Program-made: the position numbers and the translations under genes
Notes under the pieces: model-generated
What the model was told of the DNA's origin: nothing
The model's input: the letters and a program-made list of their open reading frames with translations, nothing else
The model's database searches: none
Shown: one piece after another, positions 50,010 to 59,446 of the stretch
Layout: each line of letters opens with the position of its first letter
Numbering within the stretch: the stretch's first letter is position 1
Assembly: GCA_035568175.1 (NCBI GenBank)
Contig: DATMON010000019.1
Location: 1 to 64,000, forward strand
DNA length: 64,000 nucleotides
Direction: 5' to 3'
Origin: AV40 sp035568175
Lineage (GTDB): Bacteria > Verrucomicrobiota > Verrucomicrobiia > Chthoniobacterales > UBA10450

Positions 50010-50957
50010 ATGAGACCACAAAGCCGTACTGCTTTTATGATCGCAGCCGTAGCTTGCGCCGCGATTTTGCTAATTCCATCACCGGCGCCCGGTGCGGAAG
50101 AGGATTTTTTCCAGAAATTTACTCCAGTCGATCCATGCAATTGGGCCGGGTTTTACATCGGCTTCAATAACGGAGCGACGTTCAACCATTTCGATCTCGG
50201 CAAACAGATGACGGATCTGAACTTGGAAGAGCAATTTTACGAGCTTCCCGGTATGGCTACTGGCGTAGGTGAAAGTGGGATATTTGCCACATTTCATACG
50301 CCCGGGCACCACGACACGGATACCGAGACGATTGGTGGCGGTCAGACCGGATTCAATCTGCTGTTCGGTCACTTCTTGGTCGGGGCCGAAGGCGGCATCC
50401 AGGGGAATGGCACCAGCACCTCCGGGAAATTCACCGAATCCCAGGAGCACGGCCTTTTTCTGGAGACGATCAACAGCAACGTCATCGCGGATACCGATTT
50501 CACTTCAATGCGCATGGTTGAGACGATCTGGAATGGATATATCGGTGGGAAGCTAGGCTTTTGCTGGAACCGGTTTCTTTTTTACGCGACTGGTGGCGCC
50601 GCGTTTACTGACGCGCATTTCGCAAACTGGGAAAAGGCCGACACCAGCTTTTTTGGTATTGGTGGCAAGGCCGTAACTCCTAACGTGCCATCGAATTTCA
50701 TTGGCGAAGTTGTCAGCAAGAAAATGCGTACCCAGGGCGATGTTCTGACGGGCTTCTACGGCGGCGTCGGGACGGAGTACAAGCTCACCAACATTGTCAG
50801 TGTCGGCCTGGAGTACAAACACGTCGACTGGGGCGATGTCACCGAGCATTTCATGGGAGGGAGTGGTCCGATCTTCTCAGGAAACGGGCACCTCGATTTG
50901 AATGCCGATCAGGTGGTGTTCAAGGTGAACCTTCTCGTCGGGCCAATCGGCCACTAA
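50010..50957 (+). CDS. Outer-membrane beta-barrel protein, tandem copy 1
   Basis: A 315-residue Omp25/31-like barrel. A signal peptide (PQSRTAFMIAAVACAAILLI...PAPGA, about residues 1-29) precedes WAGFYIGFNNGATFNHFDLG, a barrel opening typical of outer-membrane proteins; strands such as WNGYIGGKLGFCWNRFLFYA and VSVGLEYKHVDWGDVTEHFM follow. The end is FKVNLLVGPIGH. Start ATG at 50010 corresponds to the second copy's 51091; a longer frame upstream is repeat-like DNA. It is a close paralogue of the next gene. Confidence 0.85.
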   Translation: MRPQSRTAFMIAAVACAAILLIPSPAPGAEEDFFQKFTPVDPCNWAGFYIGFNNGATFNHFDLGKQMTDLNLEEQFYELPGMATGVGESGIFATFHTPGHHDTDTETIGGGQTGFNLLFGHFLVGAEGGIQGNGTSTSGKFTESQEHGLFLETINSNVIADTDFTSMRMVETIWNGYIGGKLGFCWNRFLFYATGGAAFTDAHFANWEKADTSFFGIGGKAVTPNVPSNFIGEVVSKKMRTQGDVLTGFYGGVGTEYKLTNIVSVGLEYKHVDWGDVTEHFMGGSGPIFSGNGHLDLNADQVVFKVNLLVGPIGH

Positions 50958-51090
50958 AGAGGGATGTTTTGGAGCGCTCCACCTTGCTGATGGCGCGCGA
51001 TGCACCTGCCCTAACCAGTGGATGCAACCTCACGTTGCCCGTCTTTTTGCTTGGCCTAGCTCGGCATTTGTGCAGAATCGCCGGCCAAGG

Positions 51091-52110
51091 ATGAAACCAC
51101 AAAGCCGTACTGTTTTAACGATCGCAGCCGTAGCTAGCGCCGCGATTTTGCTAATTCCATCACCGGCGCCGGGTGCTGAAGAAGATTTTTTCCAGAAATT
51201 TATTCTACAAGAACCGATGAATTGGAGCGGCTTTTATGTCGGGTTCAATAACGGAGCTACGTTCAACCACTTCGATATCAGCAAGCATATGACCGACGTG
51301 GACCTGACCGACCAATTCTACGAGCTCAACCCCGTTTTAATCGGAGTGTCAGATGCCTTTGCCACGTTTGATACGCCCGGTCATCATCACAACGATACCG
51401 AGACGATCGGCGGTGGGCAGACCGGATTTAAATTTCAGTTTGGCCACTTCGTGGTCGGCGCCGAAGGAAGCTTTATCGGAAATGGCACCAGCGCAGAAGG
51501 AGTGTCCCACGCATTCCAGGAAAACACGTTTTTTATCGGAGACATGGCCCCGGGACAGCAACCGATCGGTGGCAACATTACGGCCGACACGGAATTTAAG
51601 TCCAAGTTCATGGCTGAAACTACTTGGAACGGCTTTGCCGGTGGAAATATTGGCTTTGCCTGGAACCGATTTCTTTTCTACGGAGAAGGCGGGGCCGCGT
51701 TCACCGATGTCCACTTCGAATCCACGGACACAGCTGATACCAGTTTTTTCCAGAATTGCCTCCAAAACACAAACGTAGTATGCGGTGGCACCGTTGCGCG
51801 GGGGACTGTCGGCGGCGTGCCGCGCCAACCGCAGGGATCGATATTCATTGGCGAAATTGTCAGCAAGAAAACCCATACCCAAGGTGATGTCCTGACTGGC
51901 TGGTACGGCGGAGGCGGTATCGATTACGCCCTCACCAAGATTGTCACCGTCGGCGTCGAGTACAAACACGTCGATTGGGGCGGTGTCACCGAGCATCTCA
52001 TGACAGGTGCTAATGGGGGCCCAGTCTTTCCTGGAAACGCACATCTCAACTTGGACGCCGACCAGGCGGTGTTCAAAGTCAACCTCCTCATCTGGCCGAT
52101 CGGCCACTGA
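51091..52110 (+). CDS. Outer-membrane beta-barrel protein, tandem copy 2
   Basis: A 339-residue paralogue of copy 1. Signal peptide and about 70 nt of upstream DNA are nearly identical between the copies (for example CTTTTTGCTTGGCCT and GCATTTGTGCA-type words), showing a recent duplication including promoter DNA. Barrel strands include WSGFYVGFNNGATFNHFDIS, WNGFAGGNIGFAWNRFLFYG and VTVGVEYKHVDWGGVTEHLM; insertions near residue 215 (QNCLQNTNVVCGGT) carry cysteines absent from copy 1. Copies 1 and 2 may be differently regulated porins. Confidence 0.85.
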   Translation: MKPQSRTVLTIAAVASAAILLIPSPAPGAEEDFFQKFILQEPMNWSGFYVGFNNGATFNHFDISKHMTDVDLTDQFYELNPVLIGVSDAFATFDTPGHHHNDTETIGGGQTGFKFQFGHFVVGAEGSFIGNGTSAEGVSHAFQENTFFIGDMAPGQQPIGGNITADTEFKSKFMAETTWNGFAGGNIGFAWNRFLFYGEGGAAFTDVHFESTDTADTSFFQNCLQNTNVVCGGTVARGTVGGVPRQPQGSIFIGEIVSKKTHTQGDVLTGWYGGGGIDYALTKIVTVGVEYKHVDWGGVTEHLMTGANGGPVFPGNAHLNLDADQAVFKVNLLIWPIGH

Positions 52111-52154
52111 GCGCGACAGATTTCAGTTCATTGATCGCGTGCTAAGTTCGTGGC

Positions 52155-52739
52155 GTGCATAGCACGGCCGCGATTCTCTTACGCAAACGCAAGTTTAGCG
52201 ACACCAGTCTGATCGTTTCCTGGTGTACTGAGTCGTTGGGCTGCGTTCAAACCGTGGCTAAAGGCGCCCGCCGTGCGAAAACTCCATTCGCCGGCAAACT
52301 CGATCTTTTCTTCGAAGCGGAAATTTCGGTAGTAACAAGTCGCAAATCGACGCTGCACACCCTGACCGAAGTCGTTCTCAAAAATCCGTTCGTCGGCATC
52401 CGGAAAAATTACCTTCGCACCCAGGCTGCCGCTTACTTTGTCGAACTGATTGAGATTTGCACCGAGCGCGATCATCACGAGCCGGAATTGTTCGCGCTCT
52501 TGCGCCGCGCGTTTGGTTATCTTGACGTCAACGATCCGAACTTGCGCGCGATCTCGCATTTTGAAACCGAGCTCGCGCGCATTGCCGGCGTGCATCCGAC
52601 AGCTGCCCGACAAAACAAGCTCAAAGCCGATCCGGCTTTTGCGCTTGGTAATTTGTTCGGGAGATTGCCGCTCTCACGCACGCCACTCTTGAAAACCCTG
52701 GCATCCGAGGCGAAAGGCAAAGCAAAGAAAACCGCATGA
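52155..52739 (+). CDS. recO: DNA repair protein RecO
   Basis: A 194-residue RecO. N-terminal OB-fold: AAILLRKRKFSDTSLIVSW then VQTVAKGARRAKTPFAGKLD, the family's Lys/Arg signature. The C-terminal helical part is FELIEICTERDHHEPELFAL-like. The usual four-cysteine zinc site is missing and the protein is shorter than the common 230-250 residues. Start is the GTG at 52155. It overlaps the yceI-like gene (ATGA at 52736). Confidence 0.9.
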   Translation: MHSTAAILLRKRKFSDTSLIVSWCTESLGCVQTVAKGARRAKTPFAGKLDLFFEAEISVVTSRKSTLHTLTEVVLKNPFVGIRKNYLRTQAAAYFVELIEICTERDHHEPELFALLRRAFGYLDVNDPNLRAISHFETELARIAGVHPTAARQNKLKADPAFALGNLFGRLPLSRTPLLKTLASEAKGKAKKTA

Positions 52740-53311
52740 AATTACGAATTGTAGCCGCCGCCGCCGCTGCCGTTTTGAGTTCGGTCGCGCTCGCGAAAGA
52801 AACCTACAAATTCGATCAAGCGCATTCCACCATCGGATTTTCGGTTCATCAGTTCCTCGGCGCGACGCACGGAAAGTTCACCAAATTCGACGGCAGGATC
52901 GAGATCGACCGCGAGCACCCGGAAAATTCATCGGTCACGGCGCACATCGATGTGCGCAGCATCGACACTGGAATCGTGAAACGGGACAATCATTTGCGCA
53001 GCCCGGAATTTTTCGCGGTCGAAGAATATCCCGCAATCACGTTCAAAAGCCGCAGCGCGAAACAGACGGGTCCGCAGGCTGGCGATATTCTCGGCGATTT
53101 GACCATGCACGGCGTGACGAAACCGATCACACTCCATGTGAAATTGTTGACGTCGCCCGACGATACGAAGCAGACGCGATGGTCAGTGACGACCGATCCG
53201 CTAAAGCGCCGCGATTTTAATCTGATGTTCGCGCAGGCAGCGGAAGGCATATCGGGAATTAGCCAAACGGTCGCCGTTAACATCGAGATCGAAGCGAGTC
53301 GAGCGCAATGA
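52736..53311 (+). CDS. YceI family periplasmic protein
   Basis: A 191-residue lipocalin-like YceI protein: signal peptide (residues 1-20, ending ALA), FDQAHSTIGFSVHQFLGATH, VTAHIDVRSIDTGIVKRDNHL, SPEFFAVEEYPAITF, GDLTMHGVTKPITLHV. These bind isoprenoid-type lipids. The ATG overlaps the recO stop. Confidence 0.95.
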   Translation: MKLRIVAAAAAAVLSSVALAKETYKFDQAHSTIGFSVHQFLGATHGKFTKFDGRIEIDREHPENSSVTAHIDVRSIDTGIVKRDNHLRSPEFFAVEEYPAITFKSRSAKQTGPQAGDILGDLTMHGVTKPITLHVKLLTSPDDTKQTRWSVTTDPLKRRDFNLMFAQAAEGISGISQTVAVNIEIEASRAQ

Positions 53312-53312
53312 G

Positions 53313-53552
53313 ATGACCATTTTCGTTCTTACCTGGGTCGGACTTGGCTGTTGGTGCGTTTGTTTTTGGTGGATGCATCGCATCTCGTCGCATCAGGAGG
53401 CGATGTTAAAAGAGCTGCACGAAATGACACAGCGGATCGAACAGTTTTCTCAGGCCGGCCACGATCTGATCCGCGACGTTCATCCGCAAGTCGGCGAGAT
53501 CAAAGAGCAAGTCGAGACTGTTAAGGAAGCAGTGTCGCCGGAGAAAAGCTGA
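53313..53552 (+). CDS. Small membrane-anchored coiled-coil protein
   Basis: A 79-residue protein with one N-terminal membrane segment (IFVLTWVGLGCWCVCFWW) rich in Trp and Cys, then an amphipathic helix (HQEAMLKELHEMTQRIEQ; VHPQVGEIKEQVETVKEAV). No family recognised. It begins one base after the yceI stop and precedes pxpB by 12 nt, so it is probably expressed with them. Confidence 0.7.
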   Translation: MTIFVLTWVGLGCWCVCFWWMHRISSHQEAMLKELHEMTQRIEQFSQAGHDLIRDVHPQVGEIKEQVETVKEAVSPEKS

Positions 53553-53564
53553 TCCGATTGCTTC

Positions 53565-54278
53565 ATGGAAATTACGCCGCTCGGAGATTCCGCGCTGCTG
53601 ATTCGCGTCGCTGAAAATTTTGACGACGCCCCGGACGACGCGTTACGCCAAGTGCTGGCCGCAAAGCGCGGCCTTCAAGCTGCGCAAATTCCCGGCGCAA
53701 TCGAAATCGCGCCGGCCTATACGACCGTCGCACTTTTTTACGATCCGGTGCGGGTAATCGATGCGGGCGCGCCGGTCGAAGATGTTTTTGAATGGATCGA
53801 GCAGCGAATTCGCAGAGCGCTCTCGAAAACGAAGGAAATTCAGGCTAATCGGACCGAAGGCTCGCTGGTAGAGGTTCCCGTTTGTTACGAAACCGAATTC
53901 GCGTTCGATCTCGAACACGTCGCGCGACACGCGGACGTGGATTGGAAAGAAGTTATCGATCTTCACTGTGCCGCCGAGTACCGCGTTCATTGCGTCGGGT
54001 TCACGCCGGGTTTTCCCTTTCTCGGCGGCTTGTCACGCAAGCTCGCGACGCCGCGTCGTGATGTTCCGCGCAAAGAAATCCCCGCCGGCTCGGTCGCGAT
54101 CGGTGGATCGCAAACCGGAATCTATCCGATCAAGTCGCCCGGGGGCTGGAACGTGATCGGCCGGACGCCCCTGCGATTGTTCGATTCGCAAAAAGATCCG
54201 CCTGCGCTTTTGCGTGCCGGCGACCGCGTCCGCTTCCGTTCCATCACGCGCCAAGAATTCGAAAGATCGACGCGATGA
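53565..54278 (+). CDS. pxpB: 5-oxoprolinase subunit PxpB (KipI family)
   Basis: A 237-residue protein. The family core HCVGFTPGFPFLGGLSRKLA, DVPRKEIPAGSVAIGGSQTG and IYPIKSPGGWNVIGRTPLRL is complete. With PxpC and PxpA it hydrolyses 5-oxoproline (pyroglutamate) to glutamate using ATP. It precedes pxpC but is separated from it by about 145 nt holding a repeat element. Confidence 0.96.
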   Translation: MEITPLGDSALLIRVAENFDDAPDDALRQVLAAKRGLQAAQIPGAIEIAPAYTTVALFYDPVRVIDAGAPVEDVFEWIEQRIRRALSKTKEIQANRTEGSLVEVPVCYETEFAFDLEHVARHADVDWKEVIDLHCAAEYRVHCVGFTPGFPFLGGLSRKLATPRRDVPRKEIPAGSVAIGGSQTGIYPIKSPGGWNVIGRTPLRLFDSQKDPPALLRAGDRVRFRSITRQEFERSTR

Positions 54279-54307
54279 CAAATTCATTCGCATTGCGCTT
54301 TCCGGTG

Positions 54308-54418
54308 TGCTCATCCCGAGCGGAACGCGGAATCTCACAGTCGGAGTATGGATCACACAAGCTAGTTGGCCTGCCCAATCGAGTTTGTGAGAGATCCTTC
54401 ACTGCGTTCAGGATGACA
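54308..54418. mobile_element. Gene-less element with GIY-YIG-type inverted ends
   Basis: Left end 54308-54338 starts TGCTCATCCCGAGCGGAACG and ends GAATCTCAC; right end 54389-54418 reads, on the minus strand, TGTCATCCTGAACGCAGTGA then AGGATCTCTC. They are inverted copies related to the 32-bp ends at 46648 and 47025, enclosing only about 50 bp. It lies between pxpB and pxpC, a place where the genes are normally tightly packed. Confidence 0.6.
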
Positions 54419-54423
54419 AACCG

Positions 54424-55410
54424 ATGAATGCGACCGCTGTTCGTGCTGGTTTTCTGACGAGCGTCCAGGATTTGGGACGCACCGGTTTTCGCGAGTTTGG
54501 TGTTTCATTAGGCGGCGCCCTCGACGCCCATGCATTGCGGGTGGCGAATTTACTCGCGGGCAACGATGAATCAGCCGCCGGCCTCGAAATTACTTTCGGC
54601 GGTCTGCGGCTGCGGTTCGCCGACGATCGAATTGTCGTTTGGGGTGGCGGAAACTTCGACGCGCGAATTGGTTCGACATCTTCTCCTGCGGGTCATCCGG
54701 TTTTGGTGCGCGTCGGGGAAGAATTTTCAATCGGCTCTCCGTCGGGCGGGTGCCGCGCCTGGCTCGCGATTTCCGGCGGAATCGATGTCCCAATGGTGCT
54801 CGGTAGTCGCTCGGGAGATCTGAGAGCTGGATTCGGCGGCGTGAGGGGTCGACCGGTGCGCGATGGCGAGGAATTTCCCCTCGGCGAAAATCCGTCGTCT
54901 GCAAAACTCCTGATCGAAAAGTTGCGCACCGAAAAGATTGCGCGCTGGAAACCGCCGCATGATTGGTCGAGTCCGGCACGGCGCGAACCCCTTTTGCGTT
55001 TCGTCCGCGGTTCTGAATCAGGCCGCTTTAACGATGTATCGTTTCAACGATTCACGAGCGAAACGTTTAGCGTTTCGCCGGATTCCGATCGAATGGGAAT
55101 TCGATTGGATGGTCCGCGTCTCGAACAAAGGCAGGATGTCGATCTCCTTTCCGAAGCCGTGGCGCCGGGCACAGTCCAGGTCCCACCGAACGGCAAACCG
55201 ATTCTGCTTCTCAATGATTGCCAAACTATCGGCGGCTATCCGAAAATCGCGCACGTGATCACCGTCGATCTTCCGATCACCGCGCAGTTATGCCCCGGCG
55301 ATCGAGTTCGTTTCAGCAAAGTTTCGATTCGTGATGCGCACGGGCTGCTCCTTGAACGCGAGCGAAACTTGGAACAATTCCGGCGCGGACTGGAATCTCA
55401 TTTTAAATGA
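54424..55410 (+). CDS. pxpC: 5-oxoprolinase subunit PxpC (KipA family)
   Basis: A 328-residue protein. VRAGFLTSVQDLGRTGFREFGVS opens it; GLEITFGGLRLRF, CRAWLAISGGIDVP and MVLGSRSGDLRAGFGG follow, with DRMGIRLDGPRL and GTVQVPPNGKPILLLNDCQT in the middle, as in the KipA/biotin-dependent carboxylase-like family. It overlaps pxpA by ATGA (55407). Confidence 0.96.
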   Translation: MNATAVRAGFLTSVQDLGRTGFREFGVSLGGALDAHALRVANLLAGNDESAAGLEITFGGLRLRFADDRIVVWGGGNFDARIGSTSSPAGHPVLVRVGEEFSIGSPSGGCRAWLAISGGIDVPMVLGSRSGDLRAGFGGVRGRPVRDGEEFPLGENPSSAKLLIEKLRTEKIARWKPPHDWSSPARREPLLRFVRGSESGRFNDVSFQRFTSETFSVSPDSDRMGIRLDGPRLEQRQDVDLLSEAVAPGTVQVPPNGKPILLLNDCQTIGGYPKIAHVITVDLPITAQLCPGDRVRFSKVSIRDAHGLLLERERNLEQFRRGLESHFK

Positions 55411-56162
55411 GTCTGGTTGTCGATCTTAACGCCGATCTCGGCGAAGGCGCGGGGCACGATGACGAACTGCTTGCGCTGGTAACATCGGCCAACATCGCCT
55501 GCGGTTTTCATGCCGGAGACGCGGAAACGATGCGCCGGTCAATTGAACGAGCGCGCAATTGCAATGTCGCGGTTGGCGCGCATCCGAGTTTATTCGATCG
55601 AGAAAACTTCGGGCGAAAAGAATTGCCGGTGAAGCCAGATGAAGTTTTCGATGCGGTCGTTTATCAGCTCGGCATCTTTCAAGCGCTTGCCGAGGCGGTG
55701 AACGTTCATCCAAATCATGTGAAGCCGCACGGCGCGCTTTACAACATGGCAGTTCGCGATCAGGAACTCGCAGATGCCATTGGCCGCGCGATTGCTGAGG
55801 TCGATAAGAAATTGATTCTTTTTGCGCCGCAAAACAGCGCGCTGGCGCGGGCAGGTGACACGAATGGACTGCAGATCGCGCATGAAGTATTCGCCGATCG
55901 AAATTATTTGAGTGACGGCTCGCTTGTTCCGCGCTCCCGACCAGACGCGTTGCTACACGATCCGGAGGATGCCGCCGTGCGCGCGGTTCGAATGTTGCGC
56001 GAAAGCAAAGTTCGATCGGTCGACGGCGTAGATGTCGATGTTCGGGCGGAGACAGTTTGTCTTCATGGCGACACGACGGGCGCGGTGGGTTTCGCGCGCG
56101 CGTTGCGTTCTCGACTCGAAAATGAAGGCGTAACAATCCGCGCGCCGACGTTTTCGAAATGA
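55407..56162 (+). CDS. pxpA: 5-oxoprolinase subunit PxpA (LamB/YcsF family)
   Basis: A 251-residue protein: VDLNADLGEGAGHDDELLAL, TSANIACGFHAGDAETMRR, VGAHPSLFDRENFGRKEL, VKPHGALYNMAV, and late VCLHGDTTGAVGFARAL. This is the LamB/YcsF TIM-barrel subunit completing PxpABC. It overlaps both pxpC and the permease gene by ATGA, indicating one operon. Confidence 0.97.
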   Translation: MSLVVDLNADLGEGAGHDDELLALVTSANIACGFHAGDAETMRRSIERARNCNVAVGAHPSLFDRENFGRKELPVKPDEVFDAVVYQLGIFQALAEAVNVHPNHVKPHGALYNMAVRDQELADAIGRAIAEVDKKLILFAPQNSALARAGDTNGLQIAHEVFADRNYLSDGSLVPRSRPDALLHDPEDAAVRAVRMLRESKVRSVDGVDVDVRAETVCLHGDTTGAVGFARALRSRLENEGVTIRAPTFSK

Positions 56163-57655
56163 ACGACAATCAACAAAAGTCCGGCTTGGTTCGAGCGCTT
56201 GGGCCGATCGATGCCACTATGATCGTGATCGGGTCGATGATTGGCTCGGGTATTTTTATTACTTCAGCTGAATCGGCCCGTTTAAGCGGCGCGCCGGGAT
56301 GGCTTTTGCTCGCGTGGGTGATTGCCGGTTTGCTCACGATGACGGGCGCGCTCTGCTGCTCCGAGCTCGCAACGATGATGCCGCACGCCGGCGGCGTTTA
56401 TGTTTTCTTCCGCGAAGCTTATGGCCCAGCGATGGGATTTTTGTACGGCTGGACGCTGTTTCTGGTCGTTCAAACCGGAACGATTGCTGCCGTCACGATC
56501 GCGTTCGCTAAATTTCTCGGTGTTTTTGTCAGCTCAATTTCGCCGGACAATTATCTTTTTACAAAACAACCGATATTGCTCGGCGGCGGATACGCCATCA
56601 GTCTGTCGACTCAACAATTGACTGCGATAGCGCTGGTCGCGCTGTTGACCTGGACGAATACGCGCGGACTCAAGCTGGGTACGCTCGTGCAAAATACATT
56701 CACGTTTGCAAAAACGGCAGCGCTTGTCGGAGTCGTTGTTGTCGGATTGTTTCTCGGTTGGAGCGCGATTAGCGCAGCACGAACGTCGGCGTGGTGGGAT
56801 TCGTGGGCGAATGGTTGGAGCCCGCAGATCGCGCAACCCGGTTTCACTTTCGTGGGCGGCCTGGCGCTGGCTTTGATTTTCGGAAAATCAATGGTCGGTC
56901 CCCTCTTCGCCCAAACCGCCTGGACCAACGTCACCTTTCTGGGCAGTGAGGTGCGCGATCCGGGTCGAAATCTTGTCCGCGCGCTTTTGATCGGTTCCGC
57001 CATCGTCGTGATTTTGTATGTGCTGGCGAATGTCTCCTATCTCGCGCTCCTGTCGTTTCCGGAAATCCAGCACGCGCCACAGGATCGAGTCGCGGTCGCG
57101 GCGATGAAGGCAGCCTTTGGAAATCCGGGCGCGATGTGCATGGCAGCGGCGATCATGATTTCCACGTTCGGCTGCGACAACGGACTGATTCTCGCCGGAG
57201 CGCGGGTTTATTTTGCGATGGCGCGTGATCGTTTGTTTTTCAAAAAAATCGCGACCACGAATCAATATCATGTGCCGGCTGCGGCTTTGATCGCGCAAGG
57301 AATCTGGACCGCGCTTCTGACATTGCCGCGGACGGTGACAACGAACCCGACGACCCAAAGAGTCGTCTACGGAAACGTTTACACCCAGTTGCTCGAATAC
57401 ATCGTCTCGGCCGACCTGATTTTTTATCTACTGATGATTCTTGCGCTGATTGTTCTACGACGAAAAGCGCCCACAGCTGACCGGCCGTATCGGACATGGG
57501 GTTATCCGGCGGTGCCGATTGTGTCGATGTTGCTGGCCGCTTTGCTGATTGTCGATCTTGTCCTCCTTGCGCCGACGACTTCTGGAATCGGAATCCTGAT
57601 CGTGCTGACCGGCGTGCCGATTTATTTCTTTTGGCGAAGGGCGCCGTCGGCTTGA
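56159..57655 (+). CDS. APC superfamily amino acid permease
   Basis: A 498-residue transporter with about twelve membrane segments. GPIDATMIVIGSMIGSGIFITSAESARL is the APC opening with the G-S-G-I-F motif, then GVYVFFREAYGPAMGFLYGW; NTRGLKLGTLVQNTFTFAKTA and the late RKAPTADRPYRTWGYPAVPI are family segments. Coupling to pxpBCA by overlapping codons suggests it imports 5-oxoproline or a related amino acid. Confidence 0.93.
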   Translation: MNDNQQKSGLVRALGPIDATMIVIGSMIGSGIFITSAESARLSGAPGWLLLAWVIAGLLTMTGALCCSELATMMPHAGGVYVFFREAYGPAMGFLYGWTLFLVVQTGTIAAVTIAFAKFLGVFVSSISPDNYLFTKQPILLGGGYAISLSTQQLTAIALVALLTWTNTRGLKLGTLVQNTFTFAKTAALVGVVVVGLFLGWSAISAARTSAWWDSWANGWSPQIAQPGFTFVGGLALALIFGKSMVGPLFAQTAWTNVTFLGSEVRDPGRNLVRALLIGSAIVVILYVLANVSYLALLSFPEIQHAPQDRVAVAAMKAAFGNPGAMCMAAAIMISTFGCDNGLILAGARVYFAMARDRLFFKKIATTNQYHVPAAALIAQGIWTALLTLPRTVTTNPTTQRVVYGNVYTQLLEYIVSADLIFYLLMILALIVLRRKAPTADRPYRTWGYPAVPIVSMLLAALLIVDLVLLAPTTSGIGILIVLTGVPIYFFWRRAPSA

Positions 57656-57742
57656 CCCGCCTTCGCAAAAAGCCAGTCCGGCTCGGGCCTACGGCGCGGC
57701 AGGCAAATCTGTTTCGCGTCGCAGTTGCGAAATATTCTTGGT

Positions 57743-57934
57743 ATGCCTGCAAAATCGAAGAAACAACAAATGGCGGCCGGCGCAGCCCTTGCGGCCAAGC
57801 GCGGGAAACGGTCGAAGTCATCACTGCGAGGCGCATCGAGAAGCATGTTCAAATCGATGAGTCGAAAAGAACTCAGGAGAGTGGCCAAGACCAAGCGAAA
57901 AAATTTGCCGACCCGAAAACGTAAACGCAAATAA
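57743..57934 (+). CDS. DUF3008 family small basic protein
   Basis: A 63-residue, very basic protein: MPAKSKKQQMAAGAALAAKR and SSLRGASRSMFKSMSRKELR are the DUF3008 family pattern. The Lys/Arg-rich tail suggests nucleic-acid binding, but function is unknown. ATG at 57743 matches the family start. Confidence 0.85.
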   Translation: MPAKSKKQQMAAGAALAAKRGKRSKSSLRGASRSMFKSMSRKELRRVAKTKRKNLPTRKRKRK

Positions 57935-57949
57935 GCGCCCGTAGCGCAG

Positions 57950-59446
57950 TTAAAGCGATTTGCGGTGAAAGAAATTGTACCGGCTCGAAAACGCCGGCGC
58001 GTTGACCTGCACTTGGGAAACAACCAGGACCAGGACGGTTGCGCCGAGCAATGTCCACCGCAGCCATCGTTGTTTCGTCCAGCTGCCGAACTGATCGATC
58101 ACGTAGACGAACACTAGGAAAAAAGGAACGGCAGCCGCGTCCAGCAAGCGTCCGGAAGTGAAATAGGGATGTTCGCGCGATGGATAAGGGCATCGGCCGA
58201 AATCAAAACTGATCGATAAGATGACGAGAAACGCGACGAGCGACAAAAAACTCAGAAGCGCGATCGCGAGAATCAATCGTCGATCGTCCTGCATCGATCG
58301 GCGTCGCAATAAGAAAACGCCGGTCGCGAGAATTACAATTGCCGATGAAATCGCATAGAACGCATCCGCCGCGGTCGAAGCCATTCGTTGCAGGTGCCAG
58401 ACAAATTCGCCGCGCCAGAAACTCGCGATCAGTCCCCACCAAAATTCCGCGATCCCGTGTAAACTGAAGATGGGATGCGACCACCATTCGCCAAACGGTT
58501 TTCGCGTCCAGTTTAACAATTCGATTTTCGATTTGGTGGCGGTCAGATCGCCAAAATTATGGTGATTCCACGCGAACCAGATCCCGAGCGGCAGCCCGAC
58601 GGACAGAAGGAAAACGCCAAGGGTGATTAACCTTGGTCGAAGACTTCCGTTCCTGGCGCCGAGCAAAATCTTCCACGTGACCGCGGTGATGGCGATCAGT
58701 GGCAGCGGAAGATTGCTTGTTTTGATAAGACAAGTCGCAGCGATTGACAGGCCGGTCCAAACGGCGATAACAGTTCCGGGACGCTCGCTCTTTAACAGCT
58801 TAGCAAGTCCAAGAAACGCGATGCCGAAGCAAAGGGGCGAGAGAGCGTCGCCTTGAATCGAATAAAACGCGCTTTGCGGCCATACCGCCAATAACGCCGG
58901 CACACCGAGCCGCAGAAATTCATTGTCAGGGAAGGTTGATCTTGTTGCCGCAAAGCCGACCCAGACCAGAGCGGCCGCGACGCCGACATTGAGAAACCGA
59001 ACCCAGTAAAGCAGGGTCAATCCGCGCAGACCCAAAGCGCGACCGACATTCATCCAGCCGCCGGAGAGCGCGTAATAAAGAGGCGGTTCGCCCGATTCAT
59101 AATTGCGTCGCGATTCCCAAAATGGAATTTCATCGTTGAGAACTTTTTGCAGCTGTTCCCAAGGCAAGAGCCAGTTGGGTGGCGGATATTGTCCGCCGTA
59201 CTGTTCGGGGTCTACAAAATATTCAGGCGTGCTGTAAACGGCGAAGTAAAGCGCGGCTTCGGAGGCGAAAGGTTCGATGCCACGCGGCGCGTGGGCGTGA
59301 GAATATTTAACGACAAGATCGACGTGCGCCTGTTCGTCCACGTTGTTAAAAAATGGAAACGCCGCGGCAAAAACAAAAACGCGAATCGCAGCCAGTCCGC
59401 AAAGGCCAATGATGATCCAGCGCAGCTTTTGTTCGGATAGTTTCAT
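57950..59446 (-). CDS. Multi-spanning membrane glycosyltransferase-like protein
   Basis: A 498-residue protein with about eleven membrane helices. FNNVDEQAHVDLVVKYSHAH after the first helix carries the acidic D-E motif seen in lipid-linked-sugar (GT39/ArnT, DUF2142-like) transferases; ESGEPPLYYALSGGWMNVGR is the second conserved loop. It overlaps the next upstream gene by 4 nt, so the two membrane proteins are one unit. The acceptor is unknown. Confidence 0.78.
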   Translation of the reverse strand: MKLSEQKLRWIIIGLCGLAAIRVFVFAAAFPFFNNVDEQAHVDLVVKYSHAHAPRGIEPFASEAALYFAVYSTPEYFVDPEQYGGQYPPPNWLLPWEQLQKVLNDEIPFWESRRNYESGEPPLYYALSGGWMNVGRALGLRGLTLLYWVRFLNVGVAAALVWVGFAATRSTFPDNEFLRLGVPALLAVWPQSAFYSIQGDALSPLCFGIAFLGLAKLLKSERPGTVIAVWTGLSIAATCLIKTSNLPLPLIAITAVTWKILLGARNGSLRPRLITLGVFLLSVGLPLGIWFAWNHHNFGDLTATKSKIELLNWTRKPFGEWWSHPIFSLHGIAEFWWGLIASFWRGEFVWHLQRMASTAADAFYAISSAIVILATGVFLLRRRSMQDDRRLILAIALLSFLSLVAFLVILSISFDFGRCPYPSREHPYFTSGRLLDAAAVPFFLVFVYVIDQFGSWTKQRWLRWTLLGATVLVLVVSQVQVNAPAFSSRYNFFHRKSL

